Part shown: positions 27,353 to 36,456 of the stretch, in pieces | Layout of the letters: each line of letters opens with the position of its first letter | Numbering within the stretch: the first letter of the stretch is position 1 | NCBI RefSeq assembly: GCF_002796985.1 | Contig: NZ_PEKX01000007.1 | Span: 186,001-250,000, forward strand | Direction: 5' to 3' | Source of the DNA: Pseudomonas sp. | GTDB lineage: Bacteria > Pseudomonadota > Gammaproteobacteria > Pseudomonadales > Pseudomonadaceae | Length of the DNA: 64,000 nucleotides | Notes under the pieces: generated by a model | What the model was told of the DNA's origin: nothing | What the model saw: the letters and a program-made list of their open reading frames with translations, nothing else | The model's database searches: none | Made by a program: the position numbers and the translations under genes

Positions 27353-29248
27353 TCAGATGCGGAAGCTGTCCACCAGCTGGCGCAGGCGGCCAGCCTGGTT
27401 TTCCAGGTCGGCGCAGGCGCGCAGGGTGGCCTGGAGGTTTTCCACGCCTTCCTGGTTCAGCGTGTTGATCTCGGTGATGTCCATGTTCAGCGAGTCGACG
27501 ACGGCGGTCTGCTCCTCGGTGGCGGTGGCGACTGACTGGTTCATCGAGTCGATCTCGCCGATGCGGTGGGTCACGCTGGCCAGGCGCTCGCCGGCGCGGT
27601 TGGCGATCTCCACGCTTTCCAGGCTGTAGCGCTGGCTCTCGGTCATGGTGTCCACGGCTTCGCGGGCACCGACCTGCAACTCCTCGATCATCTTCTGGAT
27701 TTCCTGCGCGGACTCCTGGGCGCGGTGCGCCAGGTTGCGCACTTCGTCTGCCACCACGGCGAAGCCGCGACCGGCTTCACCGGCGCGGGCGGCCTCGATG
27801 GCAGCGTTCAGCGCCAGCAGGTTGGTCTGCTCGGAGATGCCTTTGATGACCTCCAGAATCTGCCCGATGTTCACCGTGCGGCTGTTCAGCGCCTCGATGT
27901 TGGCGCAGGCCGAGCTGATCTTGTCCGACAGCAGGTTCATCGAGCTGATGCTCTGTTCCACCACCTGGCGACCGTCACCGGCCTGGTGCGAGGCATCGGT
28001 GGCGTGGTGCGAGGCATCGGCGGCGTTGCGGGCGATTTCCTGGGCGGCGGCGCCCAGTTCGTTGATCGCCGCGGCGACGCTGTTGGTGCGATTGGCCTGT
28101 TCGTCGGAGTTGCTCATGGACGAGTTGGAGGCGTTCACCACCAACTGCGAGACATCGTGCAACTGGCGTGCGGTGGAGGCGACTTCACGAATGGATTCGT
28201 GGATACGCTCGACGAAGCGGTTGAAGGCATTGGCCAGCACGCCGAACTCGTCGTTGCTGGCGACCTGCAGGCGCTTGGTCAGGTCGCCTTCGCCCTGGGC
28301 AATGTCCTGCATGGCGCGGCCCATGTCGGTCAGCGGCGCCATCAGCACGCGGATCAGCATGCCCAGCAGGAAGAGGATGGCAACGATGGCGATCACCGTG
28401 GCAATGATCGCGGTGTTGCGGAAGTCGCTGAGCATCGCGTAGGCGGAGTCTTTGTTGAGCACCAGTGCGACGTACCAGGTCACGCCCGGCAGGCCCTTCA
28501 CCGGGGTCATGGAAACCAGCTGCTCCTCACCGTTGATGCTGACCTCCTGCACGCCCGACTGCACCTTCGGCGCGCCTTGCTGGTAGACGTCGCCGAGGCT
28601 CTTGAAGATCAGGCTGCTATCGGGGTGCAGGAGAATCTTGCCGGCGTCGCTGACCAGGAAGGCGTAGCCGTCGCCGTCGAATTTCAGCGAGTTGATGATC
28701 GCGGTGATGGTTTCCAGCTTCATGTCGCCGGCGGCCACGCCGACCAGTTGGCCATTGCGCATGACCGGCATCGACATGGCGAGGATCTGCTCGTTGGTGC
28801 CGGCGTCGAGGAAGGGCTCGGTGACGATCAGCCGGCCGGCGGCCACGGCGTCCTTGTACCAGCCACGGGTGCGCGGATCGTAGCCATCGGGCATCGGCGA
28901 GTAGGGGCGCATGGTGAACACGCCGCTGGCGGCTTCGCCGAGGTACACCGACTCGAAGTTCTTCTGGAACACCGCCTGCTCCAGTACGTGTTGGATGCGC
29001 TCTGGCGTCGGCTCGCCATCGGCCAGTTGTGCGGCCTCCGCTTCCACCAACTGGATGCGGCCTTCCAGCCAACTCTGGATGTTGCTGGCGGTCAGACTGC
29101 CGACTTCGGAGAGATAGGACTCGGTGTCGGAGTGGATCGCCTCGCGCTGGCGGAAGTCGTTGAAGACGATGAAACAGGCGAAGGCGAAGGTGACCACCAG
29201 AGAGGCCGCCAGGAGGATCTTCCTGGAGAAGGACAGCGAACGAAGCAT
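27353..29248 (-). CDS. Methyl-accepting chemotaxis protein with dCache sensor domain
   Basis: A 631-residue chemoreceptor. TM1 is at residues 10-32; a periplasmic domain (residues 33-275) carries the double-Cache features (RGWYKDAVAAGRLIVTEPFLDAGTNEQILAMSMPV); TM2 is near 278-300. A HAMP follows (LMAPLTDMGRAMQDIAQGEGDLTKRLQ), then a long cytoplasmic coiled coil with the CheA/CheW contact tip EISEQTNLLALNAAIEAARAGEAGRGFAVVADEVRNLA-type hairpin at about residues 470-515. dCache receptors of this kind in Pseudomonas often sense amino acids or organic acids; the ligand is unknown. It ends in AGRLRQLVDSFRI, a tail without the methylation-enzyme binding pentapeptide. Confidence 0.93.
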   Translation of the reverse strand: MLRSLSFSRKILLAASLVVTFAFACFIVFNDFRQREAIHSDTESYLSEVGSLTASNIQSWLEGRIQLVEAEAAQLADGEPTPERIQHVLEQAVFQKNFESVYLGEAASGVFTMRPYSPMPDGYDPRTRGWYKDAVAAGRLIVTEPFLDAGTNEQILAMSMPVMRNGQLVGVAAGDMKLETITAIINSLKFDGDGYAFLVSDAGKILLHPDSSLIFKSLGDVYQQGAPKVQSGVQEVSINGEEQLVSMTPVKGLPGVTWYVALVLNKDSAYAMLSDFRNTAIIATVIAIVAILFLLGMLIRVLMAPLTDMGRAMQDIAQGEGDLTKRLQVASNDEFGVLANAFNRFVERIHESIREVASTARQLHDVSQLVVNASNSSMSNSDEQANRTNSVAAAINELGAAAQEIARNAADASHHATDASHQAGDGRQVVEQSISSMNLLSDKISSACANIEALNSRTVNIGQILEVIKGISEQTNLLALNAAIEAARAGEAGRGFAVVADEVRNLAHRAQESAQEIQKMIEELQVGAREAVDTMTESQRYSLESVEIANRAGERLASVTHRIGEIDSMNQSVATATEEQTAVVDSLNMDITEINTLNQEGVENLQATLRACADLENQAGRLRQLVDSFRI

Positions 29249-29411
29249 GGGTAAAGCATCCTGCTGTAAAACGGGTTTGAGCAGGAGTTATCGGCCAGTC
29301 GGCCGATTACTTTAAGAATAAATACGCAGAAACACCCGGCTGCATGGAGCGACAGTCGGGTGTAAATTATCTGGGTATATAACGATGGGCGGAAGTTGTT
29401 CTTCCGCTTAT

Positions 29412-29633
29412 TTAGGGGGTGGACCCCGAAGATGCAGCGGGAAGTGCGCTACCGATGCTCGTAAACAGGTCGCTCAGGTCTTTTCCCAGGGCCTTTGCGC
29501 CCACCATGATGACCACCGCGATCAACCCGGCAATAACCGCATATTCAATCGCGGTGGCGCCTTCCTTGTCGGCCACGAATGCCTTGGCCTTGCAGTACAG
29601 TTTCAGGGACAGGTCTTTTATCTTCAGGTCCAT
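29412..29633 (-). CDS. flp: Flp-type (type IVb) pilin
   Basis: The major subunit of the Flp pilus, 73 residues. The prepilin leader is the first 25 residues; FppA is expected to cut after Gly25 in DKEGATAIEYAVIAGLIAV, leaving mature ATAIEY.., with the Glu5-Tyr6 pair and hydrophobic helix of Flp pilins. The C-terminus is short (SALPAASSGSTP). It is divergent from the rcpC-tadG operon, as in P. aeruginosa, with GAGGGAG upstream of its ATG and a GC-rich hairpin just ahead. Confidence 0.96.
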   Translation of the reverse strand: MDLKIKDLSLKLYCKAKAFVADKEGATAIEYAVIAGLIAVVIMVGAKALGKDLSDLFTSIGSALPAASSGSTP

Positions 29634-29999
29634 CGCGGGTGCTCCCTCTGAATACCCCCGGGGCGGCGCCCCGACTTCATCGTCAGGCTAGGCGTCGTAT
29701 GGCTAAACGCAATTGTACAAATAGCGCTAATACCAAAGTTATAGTCATGGCGAAGTAGCACTATCTGGGGGTTGGAAATTTAACGCGCGTGGTTGACGCT
29801 ATTAACACAGCTACTAAATTCTGCTTTGGAACAAACAAAAACTGATTATGAAGAATGCTTCTTATTGAACTTCTTCGTCTGGCCGAAACAACAATAAAGG
29901 TCTGAAGGACAAGCACCGGCGCCGTCGGTGATGAAACTTCTTACGAAAAGGCCGTGGACCCTTCGGTCCGCATTTCCGAGATCGCCCAAGGATGTGGTC
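29634..29999. promoter_or_regulatory. Divergent promoter region between flp and rcpC
   Basis: 366 bases without a gene, AT-rich in the middle (about 29710-29890) within a GC-rich locus. It should hold the flp promoter (minus) and the operon promoter (plus), both probably under PprB control by analogy to P. aeruginosa. A GC-rich inverted repeat near 29660-29674 lies in the flp leader, and GGACC/GGTCC with a CTTC loop near 29956-29970 lies in the rcpC leader. I see no clean sigma-70 boxes and cannot assign a PprB site. Confidence 0.6.
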
Positions 30000-30911
30000 A
30001 TGAATAGCAAGGTGCTGATGGTATTCGCCGGGCTGTTGTTGGTGTGCGCCGGTGTGGTGGGGTATCTCGGGCTGAAGGTCGGCAAGCCGGCCGCTGGGGT
30101 GGTGCAGGACGTGGCACCGGCAGCGGTGGCCGAGGCCGACAAGTTGCAGCGTGCCGCCGTCGTGGTGGCGGCACGCGACCTGCCGGCCCTGGCGGTGATC
30201 AGCAAGGACGACCTCAGCGTGGAGATGCTGCGCACGGCACCCGCCGGCAGCTTTCCCAAGCCCGAAGCCTTGATCGGCCAGCGCGTCTGGGTTGCCGTTC
30301 CGGCGGGCAACATCCTCACTTCCGCCGTGACTGAGCCGGGCGGCCCACTGGCCCGCACCATCCGGCCGGACGAGCGTGCCATGGCCATTGCCGTGGATGA
30401 AGTCATCGGCGGCGGCGGCTTCGTGCTGCCCGGCGACTATGTCGACGTCATGCTCTTTGTCCAGGACCAGCAGAGTACCGAGCGCAGCCTCAGCGCCCAG
30501 GTGGTGCTGCCCGGCGTGCGGGTGCTGACCTATGGCGAGCAGATTGCCGTTTCCACTGACGGCCAGGCGCGCACCGCTGGCGACCCCAAGGACAAGACTC
30601 CCAAGCCGCCGCGCACTGCCGTGCTGGCAGTGCCCGCCGAAGCGGCCTCGCGCCTGATGCTTGCCAGCCAGGCCGGCTCCCTGCGCCTGGCCGTGCGCAG
30701 CAAGGACGAGAATCTCTACGAGAAAGAGCAGCAGGGCCGCTATATCCAGGCTTCGCTCGGCGCCACCGGCAGCCAGCCGATCACGCTCGAACAACTGATC
30801 GGCAAACCGCAGCCGGCCAAGGCTCCTGCCGTGCGCCAGGTCTCTGCGCCGCAGGTGGACGCCGGCGTGGTGGTCTACCGCGGCACCACCGTTACCCGTG
30901 AAGCACATTGA
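30000..30911 (+). CDS. rcpC: Flp pilus assembly protein RcpC/CpaB
   Basis: A 303-residue periplasmic protein with one N-terminal membrane helix or signal (MVFAGLLLVCAGVVGYLGLKV) and an SAF-type domain in the first half (AVIVVAARDLPALAVISKDDLSVEM-like), followed by the CpaB C-terminal region (GDYVDVMLFVQDQ, VLTYGEQIAVS). CpaB links the secretin to the inner-membrane assembly. ATG 30000 follows CAAGGATG; an upstream in-frame ATG at 29928 lies in the leader and is not favoured. First gene of the long tad operon, 15 bases before rcpA. Confidence 0.93.
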   Translation: MNSKVLMVFAGLLLVCAGVVGYLGLKVGKPAAGVVQDVAPAAVAEADKLQRAAVVVAARDLPALAVISKDDLSVEMLRTAPAGSFPKPEALIGQRVWVAVPAGNILTSAVTEPGGPLARTIRPDERAMAIAVDEVIGGGGFVLPGDYVDVMLFVQDQQSTERSLSAQVVLPGVRVLTYGEQIAVSTDGQARTAGDPKDKTPKPPRTAVLAVPAEAASRLMLASQAGSLRLAVRSKDENLYEKEQQGRYIQASLGATGSQPITLEQLIGKPQPAKAPAVRQVSAPQVDAGVVVYRGTTVTREAH

Positions 30912-30926
30912 GCAAGGAGTGCATCG

Positions 30927-32159
30927 ATGTCCAAGCGCTTCATCTTTCCCCTGATCGCACTGCTGGCCTGTGCCATTCACTCTACGGCACAGGCCATACC
31001 AAGCGCCTGCGCAGGGTTCGCCGGTCAGCAACTGAACCTCGACGTGGAGCAGGGCGCCCAGCGCGACCAGCAACTGCCGGTGCCGATCAAGCGCCTGGCC
31101 ATTGGTGATCCGAACATCGCCGACGTGCAGGTGCTCGACAAGCGCGACTTCCTCGTCACCGGCAAGGCCGAGGGCCTGACCAGCCTGCTGATCTGGACCC
31201 CTTGCAGCGACCAGCCCATGCGCACCGTGGTGCGCGTTGGAGCGCGCGCGGTCGGCGATGTGGCCGGTGTCGCTGGAGCTGGCGCCGCCAGCCTGTCCAA
31301 CCAGGTGCAGACCGACATCCGCTTCGTCGAAGTCAGCCGCAGCAAGCTCAAGCAGGCCAGCACCTCGCTGGTGCGGCGCGGCTCCAACACCTTCGTACTG
31401 GGTGCGCCGGGCAGCCTGGGCAATCTGTCGGTCGATCCTGTCGGCAACCTCGACGGCACCTTCGGCAACGCCAGCGGCGGCTTCAACATCATCTGGGGCG
31501 GTGGCAGCAGCAAGTGGCTGGGCTTCATCAACGCCCTGGAAGGCAGCGGCTTCGCCTACACCCTGGCGCGCCCGAGCCTGGTCGCCACCAGCGGTCAGAG
31601 CGCCTCGTTCCTGGCTGGCGGCGAGTTCCCGATCCCCGTGCCCAACGGCGATAACAACAACATCACCATCGAGTACAAGGAGTTCGGCGTGCGCCTGACC
31701 CTGACCCCGACGGTGATGAATGACAAGCGCATCGCCCTGAAGGTTGCCCCGGAAGTTAGCGAACTGGACTTCTCCAGCGGCATCCGCACCAACGACATCG
31801 CCGTGCCCGCGCTGACCGTGCGGCGCACCGATACCAGCGTGATGCTGGCCGACGGCGAGAGCTTCGTGATCAGCGGCCTGATCAGCAGCAGCACCATCAG
31901 CAACGTCGACAAGTTTCCCTTCCTGGGCAACATCCCGGTGATCGGCGCGCTATTCCGTTCCTCGCAGTTGGACAAGGACGACCGCGAGCTGCTGATGATC
32001 GTCACCCCCCACCTGGTGCAGCCGCTGGCCGCCAATGCCGCGTTGCCCAGCTTGCCGGGTGAAGGGCTGCGCAACTACGACCCGGGGTTCGGCGAGTTCT
32101 ACTTCCTCGAGGACGGTCGCTTCGACAAGCGCAAGGCCAGCAGCGGGATGTCGCACTGA
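30927..32159 (+). CDS. rcpA: Flp pilus outer-membrane secretin RcpA/CpaC
   Basis: The 410-residue secretin that forms the outer-membrane gate for the Flp pilus. Signal peptide at residues 1-23 (cleavage near AQA), an N-terminal BON-like domain with LAIGDPNIADVQVLDKRDFLVTG, and the secretin domain with LAGGEFPIPVPNGDNNN, the conserved EFGVRLTLTPTVMNDKRIALKVAPEVSELD, and FISGLI..PFLGNIPVIGALF. The stop overlaps an upstream ATG of tadZ frame by one base. Lies between rcpC and tadZ. Confidence 0.96.
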   Translation: MSKRFIFPLIALLACAIHSTAQAIPSACAGFAGQQLNLDVEQGAQRDQQLPVPIKRLAIGDPNIADVQVLDKRDFLVTGKAEGLTSLLIWTPCSDQPMRTVVRVGARAVGDVAGVAGAGAASLSNQVQTDIRFVEVSRSKLKQASTSLVRRGSNTFVLGAPGSLGNLSVDPVGNLDGTFGNASGGFNIIWGGGSSKWLGFINALEGSGFAYTLARPSLVATSGQSASFLAGGEFPIPVPNGDNNNITIEYKEFGVRLTLTPTVMNDKRIALKVAPEVSELDFSSGIRTNDIAVPALTVRRTDTSVMLADGESFVISGLISSSTISNVDKFPFLGNIPVIGALFRSSQLDKDDRELLMIVTPHLVQPLAANAALPSLPGEGLRNYDPGFGEFYFLEDGRFDKRKASSGMSH

Positions 32160-32224
32160 TGGATACCTACGAAGCGCTGACCCGCCAGAGAGCGGGAGGC
32201 AAGGCAAAGGAAGGGAGCACGGGC

Positions 32225-33409
32225 ATGAGTCAGACCTTTGTGGCGCTGGTCCAGCATCCCGGCGAGCAGGAGTGGCTGCAGAGCAGCCTGGCCAGCTGCG
32301 GGCAGGTGGTGCTGGCCAATAGCGGTACCCTGGAAGAACTGCTGTCGCTGCTGGACGTCACCGGCGCGACGGTGCTGTTCACCAGCCTGAACAAGGCCAA
32401 CCTGGTGAACCAGGGATCGCTGATCGAAGGGCTGATTTCCGCGCGACCATTGCTTTCGGTGGTGGCCGTGGGCGACGGCATGGACAACCAACTGGTGCTG
32501 GCCGCCATGCGCGCGGGGGCGCGGGACTTCGTCACCTACGGTGCCCGCGCCAGTGAGCTGAGCGGCCTGATCCGTCGTCTCGGCGGACGTTTGCCCACGG
32601 TGCCGGTCAGCGCCGCCCAGCAGGGCGAACTGATCAGCCTGGTCAGCGCCCGGCCGGATGCCGACGGCGCCTTCGTCGCGCTGCACCTGGCCCTGGCGCT
32701 GCAACGCCAGCCGGATCACCAGGTGCTGCTGGTGGACATTGGCCAGCCCACCGGCGAGGCGCTGGCCATTCTCGGCATGGAGCCCGCGTTCACCTTCGCC
32801 GATGCACTGCGCAACCTGCGGCGCCTGGACCAGACCCTGATCGACAGCGCCTTCACCCGTCACGAGTCCGGCTTGCGTGTGCTCAGCCTGTCGGATGAGC
32901 CCGGCGTGCTGGAGCGCATCACCACCGCCGAGCTGTACCTGTTGCTGGGCAACCTGCGTAGCGCCTTCAGCCATATCCTGATCAACCTCACCGGCGTTGC
33001 CGAGGGCGAGCTCAGCGGGCAACTGCTGATGCAGGCCAGCCGCGTGCTGTGGCTGGTGGACCAGAGCGTGCCTTCCTGCAAGAAGGGCCTGGAGCGCCTG
33101 CGCCGCCTGCGTGAGCGCACGCCCTCGCTGCCGCGCATCGAACTTTTGATCGAGCGCTACTGGGCCTCGGTGCCGCCGGATGCCCCGGCGCTGGGCAAGA
33201 TGTTCGGCCTGGAATTGTTCGGTGTGTTGCCGGCCTCGCCCGAAGCCCGCCTGCGCGCCAAGAACGTCGGCCAGAGCCTGTTCGACCTGGCGCCGCGCGA
33301 CCCGCTGACGGTGAAGCTGCGCGACCTGGCCGAAGCGCTGGGGGCTGACGTAACCGAGAAGCGCGGGCTGTTCAGCTGGATCGGCCGCGCGAAGGCTGCG
33401 CGTTCATGA
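32225..33409 (+). CDS. tadZ: Flp pilus localisation protein TadZ/CpaE
   Basis: A 394-residue protein with an N-terminal receiver-like domain (residues 1-115) and a ParA/MinD-like domain. The Walker A is degenerate: LVSARPDADGAFVALHLA occupies the place of the usual KGGxGKT, and the following VLLVDIGQPTGEAL is the switch strand. TadZ localises the assembly complex to the cell pole; this copy probably binds but does not hydrolyse ATP. ATG 32225 is chosen because AAGGAAGGGAG precedes it by 7 bases; a longer form from ATG 32159, overlapping the rcpA stop, is possible. It ends in a 4-base overlap with tadA. Confidence 0.9.
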   Translation: MSQTFVALVQHPGEQEWLQSSLASCGQVVLANSGTLEELLSLLDVTGATVLFTSLNKANLVNQGSLIEGLISARPLLSVVAVGDGMDNQLVLAAMRAGARDFVTYGARASELSGLIRRLGGRLPTVPVSAAQQGELISLVSARPDADGAFVALHLALALQRQPDHQVLLVDIGQPTGEALAILGMEPAFTFADALRNLRRLDQTLIDSAFTRHESGLRVLSLSDEPGVLERITTAELYLLLGNLRSAFSHILINLTGVAEGELSGQLLMQASRVLWLVDQSVPSCKKGLERLRRLRERTPSLPRIELLIERYWASVPPDAPALGKMFGLELFGVLPASPEARLRAKNVGQSLFDLAPRDPLTVKLRDLAEALGADVTEKRGLFSWIGRAKAARS

Positions 33410-34653
33410 GCCAGCACTACGGCGGCGGCCAGGGTCGCCACGACCAGGACTTGCAGACGCTGAAGATGCGCCTGCACCGCTACATCATCGACGAGATCGA
33501 CGAAGACGGCATGAACCTGCTGGAGGGCGCGCGGCCGGCGGTGGCGCAGTACGTCTCCGAGAAGGTCTGCGAGTACGCCTCGCGCCGCCAGCTGGCGATC
33601 TCCCGCTATGAGCTGGACCGCCTCGCCGAAGAGGTGGTGGACGAGCTGACCGGCTTCGGCCCGCTGGAAATCCTCCTGCGCGATCCGGGCATCTCGGAAA
33701 TCCTGGTCAACGGCCCGGACCGGGTGTTCATCGAACACGAAGGCCGGCTGTACCAGAGTGACCTGCGCTTCATCGACGACCACCATGTGCAGCGGGTCAT
33801 CCAGCGCATCCTCGCGCCGCTGGGGCGACGCCTGGACGAATCCAGTCCGATGGTGGACGCGCGCCTGCCCGATGGCAGCCGGGTCAACGCGATCATCCCG
33901 CCGGTGGCGCTGGACGGCCCCTGCCTGTCGATCCGCAAGTTCAGCAAAGAGCTGCTCAAGAGCGGCGACCTGCTGGCCTACCAGAGCGTCGATGAGGCAA
34001 TGCTGGCGTTCCTTCGCCAGGCGGTGGCGAGCCGCTGCAACATCCTTATCAGCGGCGGCACCGGCACCGGCAAGACCACGCTGCTCAACGTCATGAGCAG
34101 CTTCATCGACGAGCGCGAGCGCATCGTCACCATCGAGGACACCGCCGAGCTGCAACTGGGCCACGACCATGTGGTGCGCCTGGAGACCCGCCCGCCGAAC
34201 GCCGAAGGGTTCGGCGAAGTCAGCGCCCGTGACCTGATCCGCAACGCTCTGCGGATGCGCCCGGACCGCATCATCCTCGGCGAAATCCGCGGTGTCGAAG
34301 TGCTCGACGTGCTGCAGGCGATGAACACCGGCCACGACGGTTCGATGAGTACCGTGCACGCCAACTCGGCGATGGACTCGCTGCTGCGTCTGGAAATGCT
34401 GGTGGGCCTCACCGGCCAGCGCGTGCCGGAGCAGACCCTGCGGCAGATGCTCTGCTCGGCGCTGGACATCGTCGTGCAGATCACCCGCCTGTCCAACGGC
34501 CGCCGCTGCGTCAGCGAGATCCTCGAAGTGCTGGAGGTTCGCGACGGCGTCTACGTCACCAATTCCCTGTTCAGCCTCGACCGGCGCGGCAGCGGAGAGT
34601 TCGTCCGCACTGCGCAGCCGAGCGGGCTGAAGTTCCGCCAGGTGCTGCTGTGA
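33406..34653 (+). CDS. tadA: Flp pilus secretion ATPase TadA/CpaF
   Basis: The 415-residue hexameric ATPase that powers pilin extraction. Walker A SGGTGTGKTTLLN is near residue 221; the Asp box VTIEDTAELQLGHDHVV and the Walker B RPDRIILGEIRG are followed by the His box GHDGSMSTVHANSA. The N-terminal domain (1-120) is the CpaF type with GFGPLEILL and ILVNGPDRVFIE. Overlap ATGA with tadZ; GTGA overlap with tadB. Confidence 0.97.
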   Translation: MSQHYGGGQGRHDQDLQTLKMRLHRYIIDEIDEDGMNLLEGARPAVAQYVSEKVCEYASRRQLAISRYELDRLAEEVVDELTGFGPLEILLRDPGISEILVNGPDRVFIEHEGRLYQSDLRFIDDHHVQRVIQRILAPLGRRLDESSPMVDARLPDGSRVNAIIPPVALDGPCLSIRKFSKELLKSGDLLAYQSVDEAMLAFLRQAVASRCNILISGGTGTGKTTLLNVMSSFIDERERIVTIEDTAELQLGHDHVVRLETRPPNAEGFGEVSARDLIRNALRMRPDRIILGEIRGVEVLDVLQAMNTGHDGSMSTVHANSAMDSLLRLEMLVGLTGQRVPEQTLRQMLCSALDIVVQITRLSNGRRCVSEILEVLEVRDGVYVTNSLFSLDRRGSGEFVRTAQPSGLKFRQVLL

Positions 34654-35537
34654 GCGGCGCAATCCTGATGGGCCTGGCCAGCCTGGTGCTGGCTGCTGTC
34701 GGTTCGATCGTGGGCGTAATGAGTTGGCGTGCGCGGCATAACGAGCAGGTGATGCGCCGCCTGACTGGGGAGAATGCGGCAGTGAGCGCTGCACGGGCCC
34801 GCAGTAGCCACTGGCTGGCCCGCCGCATGCGCCGCGCGGGGATTGCCGAGGCGCGCCGGTGGTGGGTGGGTTGTGCCGTGGCGGCAATACTGCTGGCGCT
34901 GCTCGGCATGCGTCTTTTCGGTCCGGTGGGGGGCTTGGGCGGTGTGCTGTTGGTGGTGCTGGGGTTCCACCTGCTGCTCAACGTGCTCTACCGGCGTCGC
35001 CTGCAGAAAATGATTCGGCAAATGCCGAACTTCCTCGATCAGGTCGTCCGCAGCCTGCACTCCGGGCGCACCCTGGGCGATGCCATCAGCCAGGCGGTGA
35101 GCGTCTCCGTCGATCCGCTGCGAGAGATCTTTTCCCTGGTCAACAACCACGTCCTGTTGGGCATCAGCCTGCCGGAGGCGTTGCAGGAGGTGGCCGAGCT
35201 CTACGACGTGGAAGAGCTGCATGTGTTCTCCCTCGGCGTGGCGGTGAACCATCGCTATGGCGGCAATACCACCGACCTGCTGGACAACATCATCAAGGTC
35301 ATTCACGAGCGCGAAAAGCTCGGCCGCCAACTGCGCGCCATGACCGGCGAGACCCGCCTGAGTGCGTTGGTATTGGCGGTGCTCCCGGTCAGCCTGGGCG
35401 GCTACATCCTGTTCACCAATCCGGGCTACCTGATGAACATGTGGCTCGACCATGGCGGCCGGATGCTGCTGCTGACGTCCCTCGGTCTGCAGGTGCTGGG
35501 GTGCTACACCCTCTGGCGCATGCTCAAGAGCATTTGA
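34650..35537 (+). CDS. tadB: Flp pilus inner-membrane platform protein TadB
   Basis: A 295-residue polytopic T2SF-domain protein. It begins with GTG 34650 overlapping the tadA stop by 4 bases. An N-terminal membrane helix is followed by the T2SF region (MIRQMPNFLDQVVRSLHSGRTLGDAISQ, LQEVAELYDVEELHVFSLGVAVNHRYGG) and C-terminal helices. TadB and TadC together form the membrane platform that receives pilin. Ten bases separate it from tadC. Confidence 0.93.
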   Translation: MSGAILMGLASLVLAAVGSIVGVMSWRARHNEQVMRRLTGENAAVSAARARSSHWLARRMRRAGIAEARRWWVGCAVAAILLALLGMRLFGPVGGLGGVLLVVLGFHLLLNVLYRRRLQKMIRQMPNFLDQVVRSLHSGRTLGDAISQAVSVSVDPLREIFSLVNNHVLLGISLPEALQEVAELYDVEELHVFSLGVAVNHRYGGNTTDLLDNIIKVIHEREKLGRQLRAMTGETRLSALVLAVLPVSLGGYILFTNPGYLMNMWLDHGGRMLLLTSLGLQVLGCYTLWRMLKSI

Positions 35538-35547
35538 GGAGGCCGAC

Positions 35548-36456
35548 ATGCCCTTGCTCTATGGTCTGATGGTGCTGATCCTGGCCCTTGCGGCAATCCT
35601 GCTTTTGCTCTCGCAAAGTCGGGCTGCCGGGCGCGAGCAGCGCCTGATCGAACAGCGCCTGGGGAGCGATGCGTTGCCGCGCGACGGTACCCAGCGGATC
35701 GCCCGGGCGCTCGACCGGATGGGCGGCAGTGGTCTGGGCCAGCGCCTGCAACTGCGCGACGAGGAAGTTCGGCTGTTGCTGAACCAGGCCGGCTGGAGCG
35801 GCAATACACCGCGCAGCCTTTATCTGATGTCGGTAGTGCTCTGCCCGGTCTTGCTGCTGGCCATCGTGCTCGTCGTCCTCGCCGCGCCGAGCCACGCCAA
35901 CACCTCGCCGTTATTGCCCCTGGCCTTTGCCGGAGGTATTGGCTTCCTGCTGCCAAAGCGGGTGCTGGCCTACTTCGCCGGCAAACGCCGGCAACGCCTG
36001 GCGGACGAGGTGATCCTGTTCATTCAGCTGATCCGCATCCTCTTCGATTCCGGCCTCACCGTGGAGCAGAGCCTGCGTGTGGTCTGCCGTGAGGGCCGGA
36101 GCATCGTGCCGGTGCTGGTGGTGGAGCTCGACGGCGTGCTGGCGCATGCCGAGAGCGGGCTGGACCTGGCCGACGAACTGGACCTGCTGAGCAAACGCCT
36201 GGCGGTTGCCGAGTTGAGCGACTGCTGCAACGTGCTGCGGCAGATGGTCCGCCAGGGCGGCAGCGCGCGCGGCTCGCTGCTGACGCTCAAGCAATTGTTC
36301 GAGGACCGGCGCCTCACGGGCCTGCAGGAGAAGGTCAGCAAGCTATCGGCAAAAATGAGCCTGGTGATGATGCTGCTGCTGTTTCCGGCGTTGCTGATCA
36401 TCCTTGCCGGGCCAGGTTTCCTGGCGATTACCAAGGCCTTGGGGAGAATGGGATGA
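35548..36456 (+). CDS. tadC: Flp pilus inner-membrane platform protein TadC
   Basis: A 302-residue T2SF-domain protein paralogous to TadB: TM near residues 2-22, paired helices near 97-135 (LYLMSVVLCPVLLLAIVLVV), the cytoplasmic domain with RQGGSARGSLLTLKQLFEDRRLTGLQEKVS, and a C-terminal membrane helix MMLLLFPALLIILAGPGF. AGGAGG lies 5 bases before ATG 35548. Ends in an ATGA overlap with tadD. Confidence 0.93.
   Translation: MPLLYGLMVLILALAAILLLLSQSRAAGREQRLIEQRLGSDALPRDGTQRIARALDRMGGSGLGQRLQLRDEEVRLLLNQAGWSGNTPRSLYLMSVVLCPVLLLAIVLVVLAAPSHANTSPLLPLAFAGGIGFLLPKRVLAYFAGKRRQRLADEVILFIQLIRILFDSGLTVEQSLRVVCREGRSIVPVLVVELDGVLAHAESGLDLADELDLLSKRLAVAELSDCCNVLRQMVRQGGSARGSLLTLKQLFEDRRLTGLQEKVSKLSAKMSLVMMLLLFPALLIILAGPGFLAITKALGRMG

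Noticed and set aside
27566..29254. Open frame on the plus strand across the chemoreceptor
   Set aside because: The minus-strand MCP has transmembrane, HAMP and signalling motifs in order; the other is a GC artefact.
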